Program-made: the position numbers and the translations under genes
NCBI RefSeq assembly: GCF_024508335.1
Contig: NZ_CP101988.1
Span: 2,418,001-2,482,000 of the forward strand
Source: Cellulomonas chengniuliangii
GTDB lineage: Bacteria > Actinomycetota > Actinomycetes > Actinomycetales > Cellulomonadaceae
Direction: 5' to 3'
Length of the DNA stretch: 64,000 nucleotides
Notes under the pieces: model-generated
Told to the model about the DNA's origin: nothing
What the model saw: the letters and a program-made list of their open reading frames with translations, nothing else
Databases searched by the model: none
Shown: positions 7,697 to 15,263 of the stretch, piece after piece
Layout: every line of letters begins with the position of its first letter
Numbering within the stretch: position 1 is the first letter of the stretch

Positions 7697-8863
7697 CTAC
7701 TCCGGCACGAGCTCGACCCGGAGGATGCGGTCGTCCCCGGCGCGGGCGGGCGTACCGCCCCAGGTGGCGCGGTCGGTGTTCGACGTCGTGATCCACAGCG
7801 ACCCGTCCGGCGCGGGCTCCACGGTGCGGATGCGACCGTAATCGCCCACGAGGTGCTCGGTGGGCTCCCCGGCGGCTCGCGTGCCGTCCACCGGCAGCCG
7901 CCACAACCGCTGGCCGCCCAGCGCGCCCATCCAGATCGCCCCGCCGGCGTAGGCGATGCCCGATGGCGACGCGTCGTCCGGGTGGACGACGAAGATCGGC
8001 TGCTCGCCGCGATCCCCCTCGACCCCCTCGGACTCGGGCCAGCCGTAGTCGACGCCCGGGCGCAGCACGTTGAGCTCGTCCCAGGTCCGGTGGCCGAGCT
8101 CGGAGGCGTAGGCGGCGCCGTCCGGCCCGAACGCGATGCCCTGGACGTTCCGATGGCCGGTCGAGTACACGGCGGTGCCCGACGGGTTGTCGTCGGGGAT
8201 GGCGCCGTCGGGACGGATCCGCAGGACCTTGCCGTTGAGCGAGCCGTCGTCGGCGGCGTTCTCCGGCTCGAACGCGTCCCCGGTGCCGATCCACAGGTTC
8301 CCGTCCGGGCCGAGCCGCAGCCGGCCGCCGTGGTGCCTGTCAGCCGTCTCGATCCCGTCGATCAGGACCCGCTCCTGGGCGAGCGAGCGCAGGTCCTCCC
8401 CGACGCGGAGCGCGACGACCCGGTTGGTGGGAGACGACGAGACGTACGCGAACACGGTCCGGTCCTGCGCGAAGTCCTGCGACGCGACGATGCCGAGCAG
8501 CCCGCCCTCCGAGCTGACCTGCACGCCCGGCACCGTCCCGACGACACGGGCGGCGCCGCCCTCGGCCGGCACGCGCAGGATCTCGGCGGTGGACCGGCTC
8601 GAGACGAGCGCGGAGCCGTCGGGCAAGAAGGTCAGCCCCCAGGGCATCTCGAGCCCGGTGGTGATCTCGCTGACGGCGCCCAGGGTCAGCGCGGGCTCGC
8701 CGGCGGCGGCGTCGGGGAGGCCGGCCGTCGAGCTGGGCGGCGTCGCGCCGGGGGCCCGGGCGCTCGGCTCGGCGCCGGTGCAGGCGCCCAGGAACGCGAT
8801 CGTGGTGGCGAGTGCCACCGCGGACGCGAGCCGTCGACGGGACGGGGTGCGGTGCGTGGGCAT
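7697..8863 (-). CDS. Lipoprotein PQQ-dependent sugar (glucose/sorbosone) dehydrogenase-like protein
   Basis: The 388-residue protein has an N-terminal signal with lipobox (LGAC, Cys near residue 28), so it is probably anchored outside the membrane. The mature part is a six-bladed beta-propeller of the soluble GDH/GSDH type: [28 protein letters not shown], the [22 protein letters not shown] metal/PQQ region, [14 protein letters not shown], and WITTSNTDR at the end. The family oxidises aldoses using PQQ; whether this host makes PQQ cannot be seen here. RBS GGAGAAGC precedes ATG 8863. Confidence 0.82.
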   Translation of the reverse strand: MPTHRTPSRRRLASAVALATTIAFLGACTGAEPSARAPGATPPSSTAGLPDAAAGEPALTLGAVSEITTGLEMPWGLTFLPDGSALVSSRSTAEILRVPAEGGAARVVGTVPGVQVSSEGGLLGIVASQDFAQDRTVFAYVSSSPTNRVVALRVGEDLRSLAQERVLIDGIETADRHHGGRLRLGPDGNLWIGTGDAFEPENAADDGSLNGKVLRIRPDGAIPDDNPSGTAVYSTGHRNVQGIAFGPDGAAYASELGHRTWDELNVLRPGVDYGWPESEGVEGDRGEQPIFVVHPDDASPSGIAYAGGAIWMGALGGQRLWRLPVDGTRAAGEPTEHLVGDYGRIRTVEPAPDGSLWITTSNTDRATWGGTPARAGDDRILRVELVPE

Positions 8864-8932
8864 GCGCTTCTCCCTCTGGTGTGCCGTTCGACGATCCGCG
8901 GACGCGGACGCTGGCGCCGGTCACGGGTCCGG

Positions 8933-9676
8933 TCAGGCGGCCCCGCCGTTGGCGTAGAGAACCTGGCCGTTGACCCATCGGCCGGGGCCCGCCAGGAACG
9001 CGACCACCTCGGCGATGTCGCCGGGCTCGCCCAGGCGGCCCATCGGGCCCTGCGAGGCGATCTGGTCGATGAGCTGCTCGGACTTGCCCTGCAGGAACAG
9101 CGGCGTCGCCGTGGGCCCGGGGGCCACCGCGTTGACGGTGACGTCCCGGCCCCGCAGCTCGCGGGCCAGGATGAGCGTCATGGCCTCGACGGCGCCCTTG
9201 GTGGCCGCGTACGCCGCGTAGCCGGGCTGCTGCAGCCGGGTGACGGACGTCGAGAAGTTGATCAGCGCGCCACCGGGCCGCAGGCGGCGTGCGGCCTGCT
9301 GGGAGACGAGGAACGCGCCGCGCACGTTGGTGCGGTGCATCCGGTCGAAGTCGTCGACGTCCATCTCGGCGAGCGGCCCGAGGATCATGATGCCCGCGGT
9401 GTTGACCACCACGTCCACTCCCCCGCGCAGGGCCTCCGCCTCCGCGAACAGCGCGGCCGCCTGGTCGGGGTCGCCGATGTCCGCGGCCACGGCCGACGCC
9501 TGGCCGCCCGCCTCGACGATCGCCTTCACCGTCTCCTCTGCGCGCTGCTGGTTGCCGGCGTAGTGGACCACCACCGCCATCCCGTCGCGGCCCAGCCGCT
9601 CCGCCGTAGCCCGGCCGATCCCTCCCGACGCGCCCGTCACGAGCGCGACGCGCCTCGCCTGGTCGTTGTGCGCCAT
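8933..9676 (-). CDS. SDR-family oxidoreductase (3-oxoacyl-ACP reductase-like)
   Basis: The 247-residue classical SDR has TGASGGIGRATAERL, NTAGIMI, INFSTSV, the YAAYAATKGAVE active site (Tyr-x-x-x-Lys), VNAVAPGPTATPLF and the terminal NGQVLYANGGAA. The arginine-free HYAGN after beta-2 suggests an NADP-type enzyme, though this is uncertain. The open frame extends far upstream only because it is antisense to the tetR-like gene; ATG 9676 is the natural start. It is divergent from a TetR regulator 87 bases away, which probably controls it. Confidence 0.85.
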   Translation of the reverse strand: MAHNDQARRVALVTGASGGIGRATAERLGRDGMAVVVHYAGNQQRAEETVKAIVEAGGQASAVAADIGDPDQAAALFAEAEALRGGVDVVVNTAGIMILGPLAEMDVDDFDRMHRTNVRGAFLVSQQAARRLRPGGALINFSTSVTRLQQPGYAAYAATKGAVEAMTLILARELRGRDVTVNAVAPGPTATPLFLQGKSEQLIDQIASQGPMGRLGEPGDIAEVVAFLAGPGRWVNGQVLYANGGAA

Positions 9677-9763
9677 GTCCCCTCCCCCGCTATATGTACA
9701 ACCTGTCTTTATGTTGACGGTAGGCTCGTTCCCGAGCGAGCGCAAGACCACGGGAGGACTTCC
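9677..9763. promoter_or_regulatory. Divergent promoter region between SDR and TetR genes
   Basis: This 87-base AT-richer gap holds TATATGTACAACCTG and TATGTTGACGG within ~30 bases. GTACAAC and GTTGAC form an imperfect inverted repeat (about 9687-9719), the likely TetR operator for both directions. The half-sites are not perfect, so the exact operator is uncertain. Confidence 0.45.
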
Positions 9764-10405
9764 ATGCGGACACGGCCCGACGCGGCGACGCCCGACGGCA
9801 GAGACGCCACGGCCCCGCTCCGCCCCGGCCGAGGCCGGCGGCCAGCCGCCCAGGTGCGCGAGGCGGTGCTCGCCGCGGCGGGCGACCTGCTCTTCGAGCG
9901 CGGGATCGGCGCGGTGACGTTCGACAAGGTCGCGAGCCGCTCGGGCGCCAGCAAGATGACCCTGTACCGGTGGTGGCCCTCCCCCGGCGCCCTCGCGCTC
10001 GAGGCCTACTCCACCCGGGTCCGGCCCACGCTCACCTTCGCGGACACCGGGGACATCGCGCGCGACCTCACCGCACAGCTCACGGCCTTCATCCACCTGC
10101 TCACCGACGACGGCGGCGGCACGGTGGTCAGCCAGCTCGTGGGCGCGGCGCAGTCCGACCATGACCTCTCCCAGGCGTTCACGGCCGCGTACATCAAGCC
10201 CCGGCGCCAGCTCGCCGTCGAACGGCTCACCGTCGCGGTCCAGGCGGGGCAGATCCGGGACGACGTGGACCTCGAGGTGATCGTCGACCAGCTCTGGGGC
10301 GCCTGCTACCACCGGCTCCTGCTCCCGGCCCTGCCGCTCACACCGGAGTTCGGGCGGGCGCTCGTCGAGAACGTGCTGCGCGGCGTGGCGCCCGCTCAGC
10401 ACTGA
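9764..10405 (+). CDS. TetR/AcrR-family transcriptional regulator
   Basis: The 213-residue protein has an N-terminal TetR helix-turn-helix (AAGDLLFERGIGAVTFDKVA, then SGASKMTLYRWWPS) and a C-terminal helical ligand domain of the TetR_C type (LVENVLRGV at the end). ATG 9764 follows GGGAGG by 8 bases. It is divergent from an SDR, the usual arrangement for a local repressor whose ligand relates to the enzyme's substrate. The N-terminal ~25 residues are disordered and arginine/proline-rich. Confidence 0.85.
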   Translation: MRTRPDAATPDGRDATAPLRPGRGRRPAAQVREAVLAAAGDLLFERGIGAVTFDKVASRSGASKMTLYRWWPSPGALALEAYSTRVRPTLTFADTGDIARDLTAQLTAFIHLLTDDGGGTVVSQLVGAAQSDHDLSQAFTAAYIKPRRQLAVERLTVAVQAGQIRDDVDLEVIVDQLWGACYHRLLLPALPLTPEFGRALVENVLRGVAPAQH

Positions 10406-10422
10406 GGGCTTTCCCGGGAGAC

Positions 10423-10464
10423 AAGAAGGGCCGCCACCCCCGGCGAGAGGGATGACGGCCTTCG
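10423..10464. terminator. Bidirectional terminator-like hairpin between convergent genes
   Basis: GAAGGGCCG (about 10425) and CGGCCTTC (about 10456) can pair with one bulged G around a C/G-rich loop. The position between the ends of the convergent tetR-like and Clp-N genes suits a shared terminator. There is no clear U-tract. Confidence 0.4.
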
Positions 10465-10581
10465 AGTGCGCGATCAGCCTTGCGGCGATCGCAGCAGCAC
10501 CAGAGTACCCCTGACTTCACCCACTCCCGTCACGGGCCCCCTCCTCGACCGGACGCCAGGGCAGGCTGCGACCCTCCCCGC

Positions 10582-11124
10582 TCAGGCGAGCAGGGTCTGA
10601 GTGAGGTCGTTCCCGAGCGCCGCGGTGTCGACCCCGCGCGCCACCAGCACCGTGGTCGCCAGCCCGCGCCCCTCGCGGAGGACGCCGAGGGCGATGTGCC
10701 CGTCGGTGATCGACCTCTGCTTGAGCGCGATCGCCTCCCGCAATGCGAGCTCGAGCGCCTTCTTGGCATCCGCGTTGAACGGCACGTGGCCCCCCATCCC
10801 GGATCGCGCGGGGCGCTCGTCGCCGTCGAGGGCCCCCGGGCCGAACGCGCCCTCAGCCTTGTCTCGGACAGCGTCCAGGTCGATCCCCAGCGCAGACAGC
10901 GCGCCGGCGTCGAGGCCGTCCCCGACCTCGGACACCAGAGACTCGACGACGCCCTCGCGTGTGAGCCCGTGACGGGCGAGCACCGCGACAGTCGGACTGC
11001 CCTGCTGCCCGAACAGGCCGAGCAGCAGGTGCTCGGTGCCGATGCGGTCATGCCGGAGCGCCGTGGCCTCCTCCCGGGCGCGGATGACGACCTGCCGCGC
11101 GTCCTGAGTGAACCTCTCGAACAT
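10582..11124 (-). CDS. Clp N-terminal-domain protein without AAA+ modules
   Basis: The 180-residue protein consists of the two ClpC/ClpA N-domain repeats only: MFERFTQDARQVVIRAREEA with IGTEHLLLGLFGQ (repeat 1), and FNADAKKALELALREAI with ITDGHIALGVLREG (repeat 2). It ends before any ATPase motif. Such proteins bind substrates or adaptors in ClpC but cannot unfold proteins themselves, so it could act as a decoy, adaptor or sensor (inference). It follows the HTH gene by 4 bases; the pair forms one operon under the palindromic sites at 11365-11413. Confidence 0.85.
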   Translation of the reverse strand: MFERFTQDARQVVIRAREEATALRHDRIGTEHLLLGLFGQQGSPTVAVLARHGLTREGVVESLVSEVGDGLDAGALSALGIDLDAVRDKAEGAFGPGALDGDERPARSGMGGHVPFNADAKKALELALREAIALKQRSITDGHIALGVLREGRGLATTVLVARGVDTAALGNDLTQTLLA

Positions 11125-11128
11125 CGCG

Positions 11129-11362
11129 TCACCCCTTCCGTCGGAGCGGCCCGCGGCCGCTCGCGTGCTTCTTGTGGACGGCCTGCCGGCTCACTCCGAG
11201 CGACTGCGCGATCTGATCCCACGTCCAGCCCTTCTCGCGCGCGTTGCCCACCTGCAGCGTCTCCAGCCGTTCGACGAGCACCCGCAGCGAGCGCACGGCC
11301 CGGAGGCCGACCGCGGGGTCCGCGCTGCTGGCGGCCGATGCCGCCTCTGCCGTGTTCTCCAT
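11129..11362 (-). CDS. Small helix-turn-helix DNA-binding protein, partner of the Clp-N protein
   Basis: The 77-residue protein has a clear C-terminal HTH (KGWTWDQIAQSLGVSRQAVHKKHASG). I use ATG 11362; a TTG nine bases further upstream would add three residues. The start lies 2 bases from a palindromic site, so the mRNA may be leaderless or have a very short leader, and the protein probably represses its own operon. This HTH + Clp-N pairing recurs in actinobacteria from general knowledge. Function of the pair is not established to my knowledge. Confidence 0.75.
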   Translation of the reverse strand: MENTAEAASAASSADPAVGLRAVRSLRVLVERLETLQVGNAREKGWTWDQIAQSLGVSRQAVHKKHASGRGPLRRKG

Positions 11363-11364
11363 AT

Positions 11365-11413
11365 CTGTCAACCTAAGTTGCCCTCTCCGAACCTGTCAAC
11401 AGAAGTTGACAGG
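11365..11413. promoter_or_regulatory. Two palindromic operators upstream of the HTH/Clp-N operon
   Basis: Site 1 (11392-11413) is a perfect 9-bp inverted repeat, CCTGTCAAC/GTTGACAGG, with a 4-base spacer. Site 2 (11365-11382), reading CTGTCAACCTAAGTTGCC, matches the core of site 1 at 15 of 18 positions and ends 2 bases from the start codon. Two matched sites directly before a small HTH gene argue for autoregulation by that protein. Confidence 0.75.
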
Positions 11414-11497
11414 CTTCTTCGAGAGAGCCCGGAGCAACGCGTCAGGGAACGCGACAGATCGGCGACGACGCTGTCCGACGGGCAGCCGCCGACCAGC

Positions 11498-11884
11498 TCA
11501 GGCCGCGGCCACGATCTGGATGAGGTTCCCGCAGGTGTCATCGAGCACCGCGGTGGTGACCGGCCCCATCTCCAGTGGCTCCTGGGTGAACCGCACGCCG
11601 AGACCTCGCAGCCGAGCGAACTCCGCATGGACGTCACGCACTGCGAAGGCCGTCGCGGGGATGCCGTCCTCGAAGAGCGCGTCCCGGAACGGCTTGACGG
11701 CAGGATGCCCGGCGGGCTCCAGGAGCAACTCGGGCCCCTCAGGATCCTCGGGCGAGACCACGGTGAGCCATCGGTCCTCGCCGAGCGGCACCTCGGTCTT
11801 CTTGAGGAAGCCGAGCACCTCGGTATAGAAGCGCAGCGCCTCGTCCTGGTCGTCGACGAAGACGCTCGACAGGTGGATCTTCAT
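11498..11884 (-). CDS. VOC-family (glyoxalase/bleomycin-resistance-like) protein
   Basis: The 128-residue protein has the beta-alpha-beta-beta-beta repeats of the vicinal oxygen chelate fold: SSVFVDDQDEALRFYTEVLGF at the start and DDTCGNLIQIV at the end. It resembles the subgroup of single-domain VOC proteins often paired with ArsR regulators. ATG 11884 overlaps the arsR-like stop as ATGA, so the two genes are translationally coupled. Reaction unknown. Confidence 0.8.
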   Translation of the reverse strand: MKIHLSSVFVDDQDEALRFYTEVLGFLKKTEVPLGEDRWLTVVSPEDPEGPELLLEPAGHPAVKPFRDALFEDGIPATAFAVRDVHAEFARLRGLGVRFTQEPLEMGPVTTAVLDDTCGNLIQIVAAA

Positions 11885-12174
11885 GGGTTGCCCTCCGGTC
11901 CGTCGGCTCTGATCCACCGCTCGGCGATATGCCGCAGCGGCGCGGTGTTCAGGTCATGGAACTTGTAGCGCCCCTCCCGCCGGGTCTCGACGAGGCCCGC
12001 GGCCTCCAGCACGGCGAGGTGCTGCGAGACCGCCTGGCGCGACATGTCGAACTGCCGCCTCACGCTGAGGCGCGAGCAGATCTCGAACAACGTCTGCCCG
12101 GACCGCTCGGTGAGCTCGTCGAGGATGGCGCGGCGGGTGGGGTCGGCCAGCGCCTTGTAGAGATCGTCGACCAC
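11881..12174 (-). CDS. ArsR-family winged-helix regulator
   Basis: The 97-residue protein carries the ArsR HTH (ALADPTRRAILDELTER ... FDMSRQAVSQHLAVLEAAGLV ... RREGRYKFHDL). It has no cysteine-rich metal site of the ELCVCDL type, so it is probably not a metal sensor. It belongs to the group that controls a VOC or SRPBCC gene placed directly after it. Transcription probably starts near the inverted repeat at 12187-12204. Confidence 0.85.
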   Translation of the reverse strand: MVDDLYKALADPTRRAILDELTERSGQTLFEICSRLSVRRQFDMSRQAVSQHLAVLEAAGLVETRREGRYKFHDLNTAPLRHIAERWIRADGPEGNP

Positions 12175-12186
12175 CCGGCCAACGTA

Positions 12187-12204
12187 GGCAAGTGGCTACT
12201 TGCC
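12187..12204. promoter_or_regulatory. ArsR operator, perfect inverted repeat
   Basis: GGCAAGTGGCTACTTGCC is a perfect 7-bp inverted repeat with a 4-base spacer, 13 bases upstream of the arsR-like start. It is the probable autoregulatory site. Confidence 0.7.
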
Positions 12205-12258
12205 TGTCAATGACGTTCCTGGCCGCTGCGACACCCCCCGCCACCACTCGAGCGCACG

Positions 12259-12284
12259 CCGCCCTGGTCAAGGAGGCAGGGCGG
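12259..12284. repeat. Small inverted repeat
   Basis: CCGCCCTG and CAGGGCGG pair perfectly around a 10-base loop. It lies in the 5' region of the DUF5808-like gene, 41 bases before its chosen start, and could shape the leader or terminate leftward readthrough. No U-tract. Confidence 0.35.
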
Positions 12285-12324
12285 GTGGAGCATGGGCACA
12301 TCACCGCAGGCTGAGGAGGTCATC

Positions 12325-12663
12325 GTGGGTAGGCATCACAAGGCCGTGGGCTCGCACGACGGATCGGGCACGAAGAAGGGCAAGGGCGGCGTCAAAGACG
12401 TGGTCCGGCTCATCACGATCGCGCTGACCATCACCGCCGTCGTCAAGGAGCTCCGCACTCCGCACGAGGAGAGGACCTGGCACGGCGCCGTCGTCGGGTT
12501 CGTCCCCTACGACTTCCGCAGGCCGACCCTCGCCCGCATCCGCGAGCGCATGTGGGCTCCGCAAGATCCGCACCTGGTCAATCCGCGGGTCTTCGGCCTC
12601 GGATGGACCGTGAACCTCGGCCGGCTCGTCACCCTGGCCAGGAACCGGGTCTCGGCGGGCTGA
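12325..12663 (+). CDS. Small protein with DUF5808-like C-terminus
   Basis: The frame is open from ATG 12292, but GTG 12325 has the better ribosome site (GAGGAGG, ~6 bases), giving 112 residues. The N-terminus is Lys/Gly-rich (GTKKGKGGVKDVVRL), followed by one hydrophobic stretch (ITIALTITAVV). The second half is a short conserved-looking motif, RERMWAPQDPHLVNPRVFGLGWTVN. The last part resembles DUF5808 domains found in actinobacterial membrane proteins. Function unknown. Confidence 0.6.
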   Translation: MGRHHKAVGSHDGSGTKKGKGGVKDVVRLITIALTITAVVKELRTPHEERTWHGAVVGFVPYDFRRPTLARIRERMWAPQDPHLVNPRVFGLGWTVNLGRLVTLARNRVSAG

Positions 12664-12717
12664 CTGCCCGGCGCCGGGCCTAGCGACGTGTGCTCGCCAG
12701 ACCCGGCCCACCGCTGC

Positions 12718-13068
12718 CTAGTCGAACAGGATCGACACCTTCACCGCGCCGCTCGGCGTGGTGAGCAGGTCGAAGCCCTTCTGCAGGTCGGCGAACGGGA
12801 TCCGGTGGCTGATCATCGGGGCGAACTTCTCCCAGTGCTCGGCCAGCTGGTCGGTGACGTCGAAGATCTCCGTCGGGTAGCCCATCGCCCAGCGCAGGTC
12901 GAGCTCCGCCATGAGCGTCACCGCGTGCAGCGCGACGGCCATCGGCTCGTTCAGCGCCGTCACTTCGAACGGGATGTCCTCGCGGATCTTCCTGACGCTC
13001 ACACCCACCTGGCAGTCTTCGACCAGCAGGTACTCGGCCAGCGCGCCGTGCATCCCGCCGTTGCCGAT
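12718..13068 (-). pseudogene. Zinc-dependent alcohol dehydrogenase remnant (N-terminus and central Rossmann domain missing)
   Basis: The remaining peptide starts in the catalytic domain (GNGGMHGALAEYLLVEDCQV), reaches NEPMAVALHAV, and then jumps directly to ELDLRWAMGYPTEIFDVTDQ. In butanediol/sorbitol-type dehydrogenases ~150 residues containing the GxGxxG NAD fold lie between these motifs. The first ~120 residues with the zinc ligands are also absent. The C-terminus is intact (AVKVSILFD). This is a doubly deleted gene and cannot make an active enzyme. Confidence 0.8.
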
Positions 13069-13098
13069 CACGCCGCTCGTTCTCGTGACGCGTGACTG

Positions 13099-13860
13099 TC
13101 AGGCGCCGAGCACGCCGCGCACGATCGAGTCGCCCGAGTGGGCCGGGTCGCCGTCGAGCGGCTCGGACGAGACGTCGACCACCGGGAACTCCCCCACGTC
13201 GAGGTCGTCCGGCAGGGCGAACCGCCCGGTGTCGCCGGTGAGCAGGCCGAGGCTGACGAGCCCGGACACGTCGGGCCGCAGCAGCCAGACCTCACGGAGG
13301 GCGTCGTCACCGGGCGCCATGTCGCTCATGTCGACGACCAGCACGCGGGAGCCGTCCGCCGTGGTCTCCAGCTCGGCGGTGCCCTCCGCGTCCCAGCCGG
13401 GAAGGGCCTCGAGGGTGGCGCTCGCCACCACCGTGGGGGCGGGCTCACGGGTCGCCCACCAGGCGCCAGCCCCGCCGATCACCATGCCGGCCGCGGCGGC
13501 GCTCGCGACCCAGGCCCAGGTGCGGCGCGGGCGGCGGAGTGGCACGACGGCGGCGCGGTGCTCGTCTGGCTCCGCATCGGGCGCGGCAGCGGTCGCGCCG
13601 CCACCCGCCACCTCGACCGGAGCCGGGTCCACGCCGAGCTCGGCCGCGACCCGCTCCCACACGTGCGGTGCGGGCGCGACCAGCGGCTCGTCGGCGTCCG
13701 CGGCGCGCGCGACGCCCACCAGGGCGCGCAGGTGCGCCAGTTCGTCGGAGCACTCCGGGCAGCCCGCGAGGTGCTGCTGCTCCTCGACGGATCCGGCGTC
13801 CTCACCGAGGGCGAGGAGGCTCAGCACGTCGTCGTCCACGTGCGCGTCATTCGGCGGCAC
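13099..13860 (-). CDS. RskA-like anti-sigma factor
   Basis: The 253-residue protein has an N-terminal anti-sigma domain with the zinc-type motif HLAGCPEC, one transmembrane helix (near residues 115-135, WAWVASAAAAGMVIGGAGAWW) and an extracytoplasmic RskA domain (TLEALPGWDAEGTAELE ... VWLLRPDVSGLVSLGLL). It would hold the SigK-like factor inactive at the membrane until cleavage. Its ATG overlaps the sigma gene stop by 14 bases, which favours balanced production. Confidence 0.88.
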   Translation of the reverse strand: MPPNDAHVDDDVLSLLALGEDAGSVEEQQHLAGCPECSDELAHLRALVGVARAADADEPLVAPAPHVWERVAAELGVDPAPVEVAGGGATAAAPDAEPDEHRAAVVPLRRPRRTWAWVASAAAAGMVIGGAGAWWATREPAPTVVASATLEALPGWDAEGTAELETTADGSRVLVVDMSDMAPGDDALREVWLLRPDVSGLVSLGLLTGDTGRFALPDDLDVGEFPVVDVSSEPLDGDPAHSGDSIVRGVLGA

Positions 13861-14512
13861 CCTCCACCTCCCATCGGTTCCGCAGCCTGGCCAGGCTGCG
13901 CCGGACGTGACTCTTCACGGTGCCCAGCGGCAAGTCCAGGCGCCGCGCGATCTGCTCGTGCGTCAGGTCGTCGTAGAACGCGAGCCGCAGGATGGTCCGC
14001 TGCGGGTCGCCCAGGCGGTCCAGCTCGTCGCGGACCACCACGCGGTCGACCACCCGGTCGTCGTGCCCCGGCGCCGTCCCGGTGGCCTCGGCTGACGCCG
14101 ACGCGCCCGCCGCCACCTCGAGCCGGCCGTCGCGGGCCCGGCGGGCGTGCGCGTCAGCGACAGCGTGCCGTGCGATGCCGACCAGCCAGGCGGGCAGTCG
14201 TGACCTCGTCGGGTCGAACCGGGTCCGGCTGCGCCACGCGTCCACGAACACCTGCTGGGTGACGTCCTCGGCCTCTGCGACGCTGCCGAGCGAGCGCAAC
14301 GCGATGGTGTGCACGATCGTCGCCCAGCGCCGGTAGGCCTCCCGGACGGCAGCCTCGTCACCGGCGGCGAAGGACGCGCCGAGCGCCGAGACGCCGTCGT
14401 CGATCTCCATGCCCACCGGCCCCGACGACCCGGACGACGGGTCGGGCGGGGGGACTGCCACCGCCACGGACGACTCCTCACCCGCCGTCAGGACCCGCGC
14501 TCGCTGCTGCAC
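13847..14512 (-). CDS. ECF sigma factor, SigK-like
   Basis: The 221-residue factor has region 2 (VREAYRRWATIVHTIALRSL ... EAEDVTQQVFVDAWRSRTRF) and region 4 (LDRLGDPQRTILRLAFYDDL, then HEQIARRLDLPLGTVKSHVR). GTG 14512 lies 2 bases after the sortase stop, supporting it as start and showing tight coupling. The first ~55 residues are a non-conserved extension, and ATG at about 14410 (MEIDDG) is an alternative. With the RskA-like partner it forms a sigma/anti-sigma switch whose operon also encodes surface proteins. Confidence 0.88.
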   Translation of the reverse strand: MQQRARVLTAGEESSVAVAVPPPDPSSGSSGPVGMEIDDGVSALGASFAAGDEAAVREAYRRWATIVHTIALRSLGSVAEAEDVTQQVFVDAWRSRTRFDPTRSRLPAWLVGIARHAVADAHARRARDGRLEVAAGASASAEATGTAPGHDDRVVDRVVVRDELDRLGDPQRTILRLAFYDDLTHEQIARRLDLPLGTVKSHVRRSLARLRNRWEVEGAAE

Positions 14513-14514
14513 GG

Positions 14515-15261
14515 TCAGCCGCCTTCGGGGACAGCCGTGACGACGACGTTCTCCGCATAGTGGCCGACGTCGCGGTCGAACGCACCTCCGCAGGTGACGA
14601 GCACCAGCCGGGACGAGCCCTCGCGGCTGAACCACTCGCCCACCGGGGCGGTGTCCTTCGGCACCCGGACGACGTCCCGCACGCTGTACTCGTGATCGCT
14701 CCCGTCCGCGGTGGTGACGACGATCTTCGCGCCGGGGGCCACGTCGTGGAGCCGCGCGAAGGGGCCGATGCCGGTGCTGAGCGAGTCGACGTGCGCGGCG
14801 ATCAGGGTGGAGCCCTCCGGCGCGGCCGGGGCGGGGCCGTACTCGTACCAGGCGGCGACGTCCGCGCTGTCCGGCAGCTCCATGTCGCCTTCGGGGGCGA
14901 CGCCCACCGCCTCGACCGGCATGTCGATCTCCAGGTCTGGCACCTGCACGCGCACGGGAGGGACGACGGCTGGGGCCGTGCTGGCGCCCAGGCCCGCGTC
15001 GGCCACCGGCACGGAACCGTCACCGGCAGGCGGCGGGGTCGATGCCGTGGCTGACGGAGCGGCGGCTCCCGACTCCGACGTGCCCGCGGGGGCGCCGCCG
15101 CACGCCGTGAAGGCGCCGAGGGCCACCAGCGCCACCGCGAGGGAGCGCGCCGCCCCCCTCCGGCGCCCAAGGATGGCGGCGCGGAGCGCCGCGGCCCGGG
15201 GGCGGACGGCTCGCGCCGCCTCATCCCCCCGGGCCGGGCGGTCCTGCGCCGAGGTGGGCAC
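14515..15261 (-). CDS. Class E/F-like sortase, putative
   Basis: The 248-residue protein has an N-terminal hydrophobic segment ending in a lipobox-like FTAC (membrane anchor), a long Ser/Thr/Pro-rich linker, and a sortase domain. The domain shows LEIDMPVEAVG, the catalytic His in LIAAHVDS, the catalytic Cys in LVLVTCGG and a nearby Arg. GTG 15261 follows the DUF4397 gene stop by 2 bases. Class F sortases are actinobacterial and their substrates are largely unknown. The operon partner lacks a recognisable LPXTG, so a substrate is not evident here. Confidence 0.8.
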   Translation of the reverse strand: MPTSAQDRPARGDEAARAVRPRAAALRAAILGRRRGAARSLAVALVALGAFTACGGAPAGTSESGAAAPSATASTPPPAGDGSVPVADAGLGASTAPAVVPPVRVQVPDLEIDMPVEAVGVAPEGDMELPDSADVAAWYEYGPAPAAPEGSTLIAAHVDSLSTGIGPFARLHDVAPGAKIVVTTADGSDHEYSVRDVVRVPKDTAPVGEWFSREGSSRLVLVTCGGAFDRDVGHYAENVVVTAVPEGG

Positions 15262-15263
15262 GA

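Noticed and set aside
7637-9763. Long plus-strand extension before the TetR gene at 9764
   Set aside because: The extension is antisense to the PQQ-dehydrogenase and SDR genes; the TetR fold begins only after ATG 9764, which has its own ribosome site.
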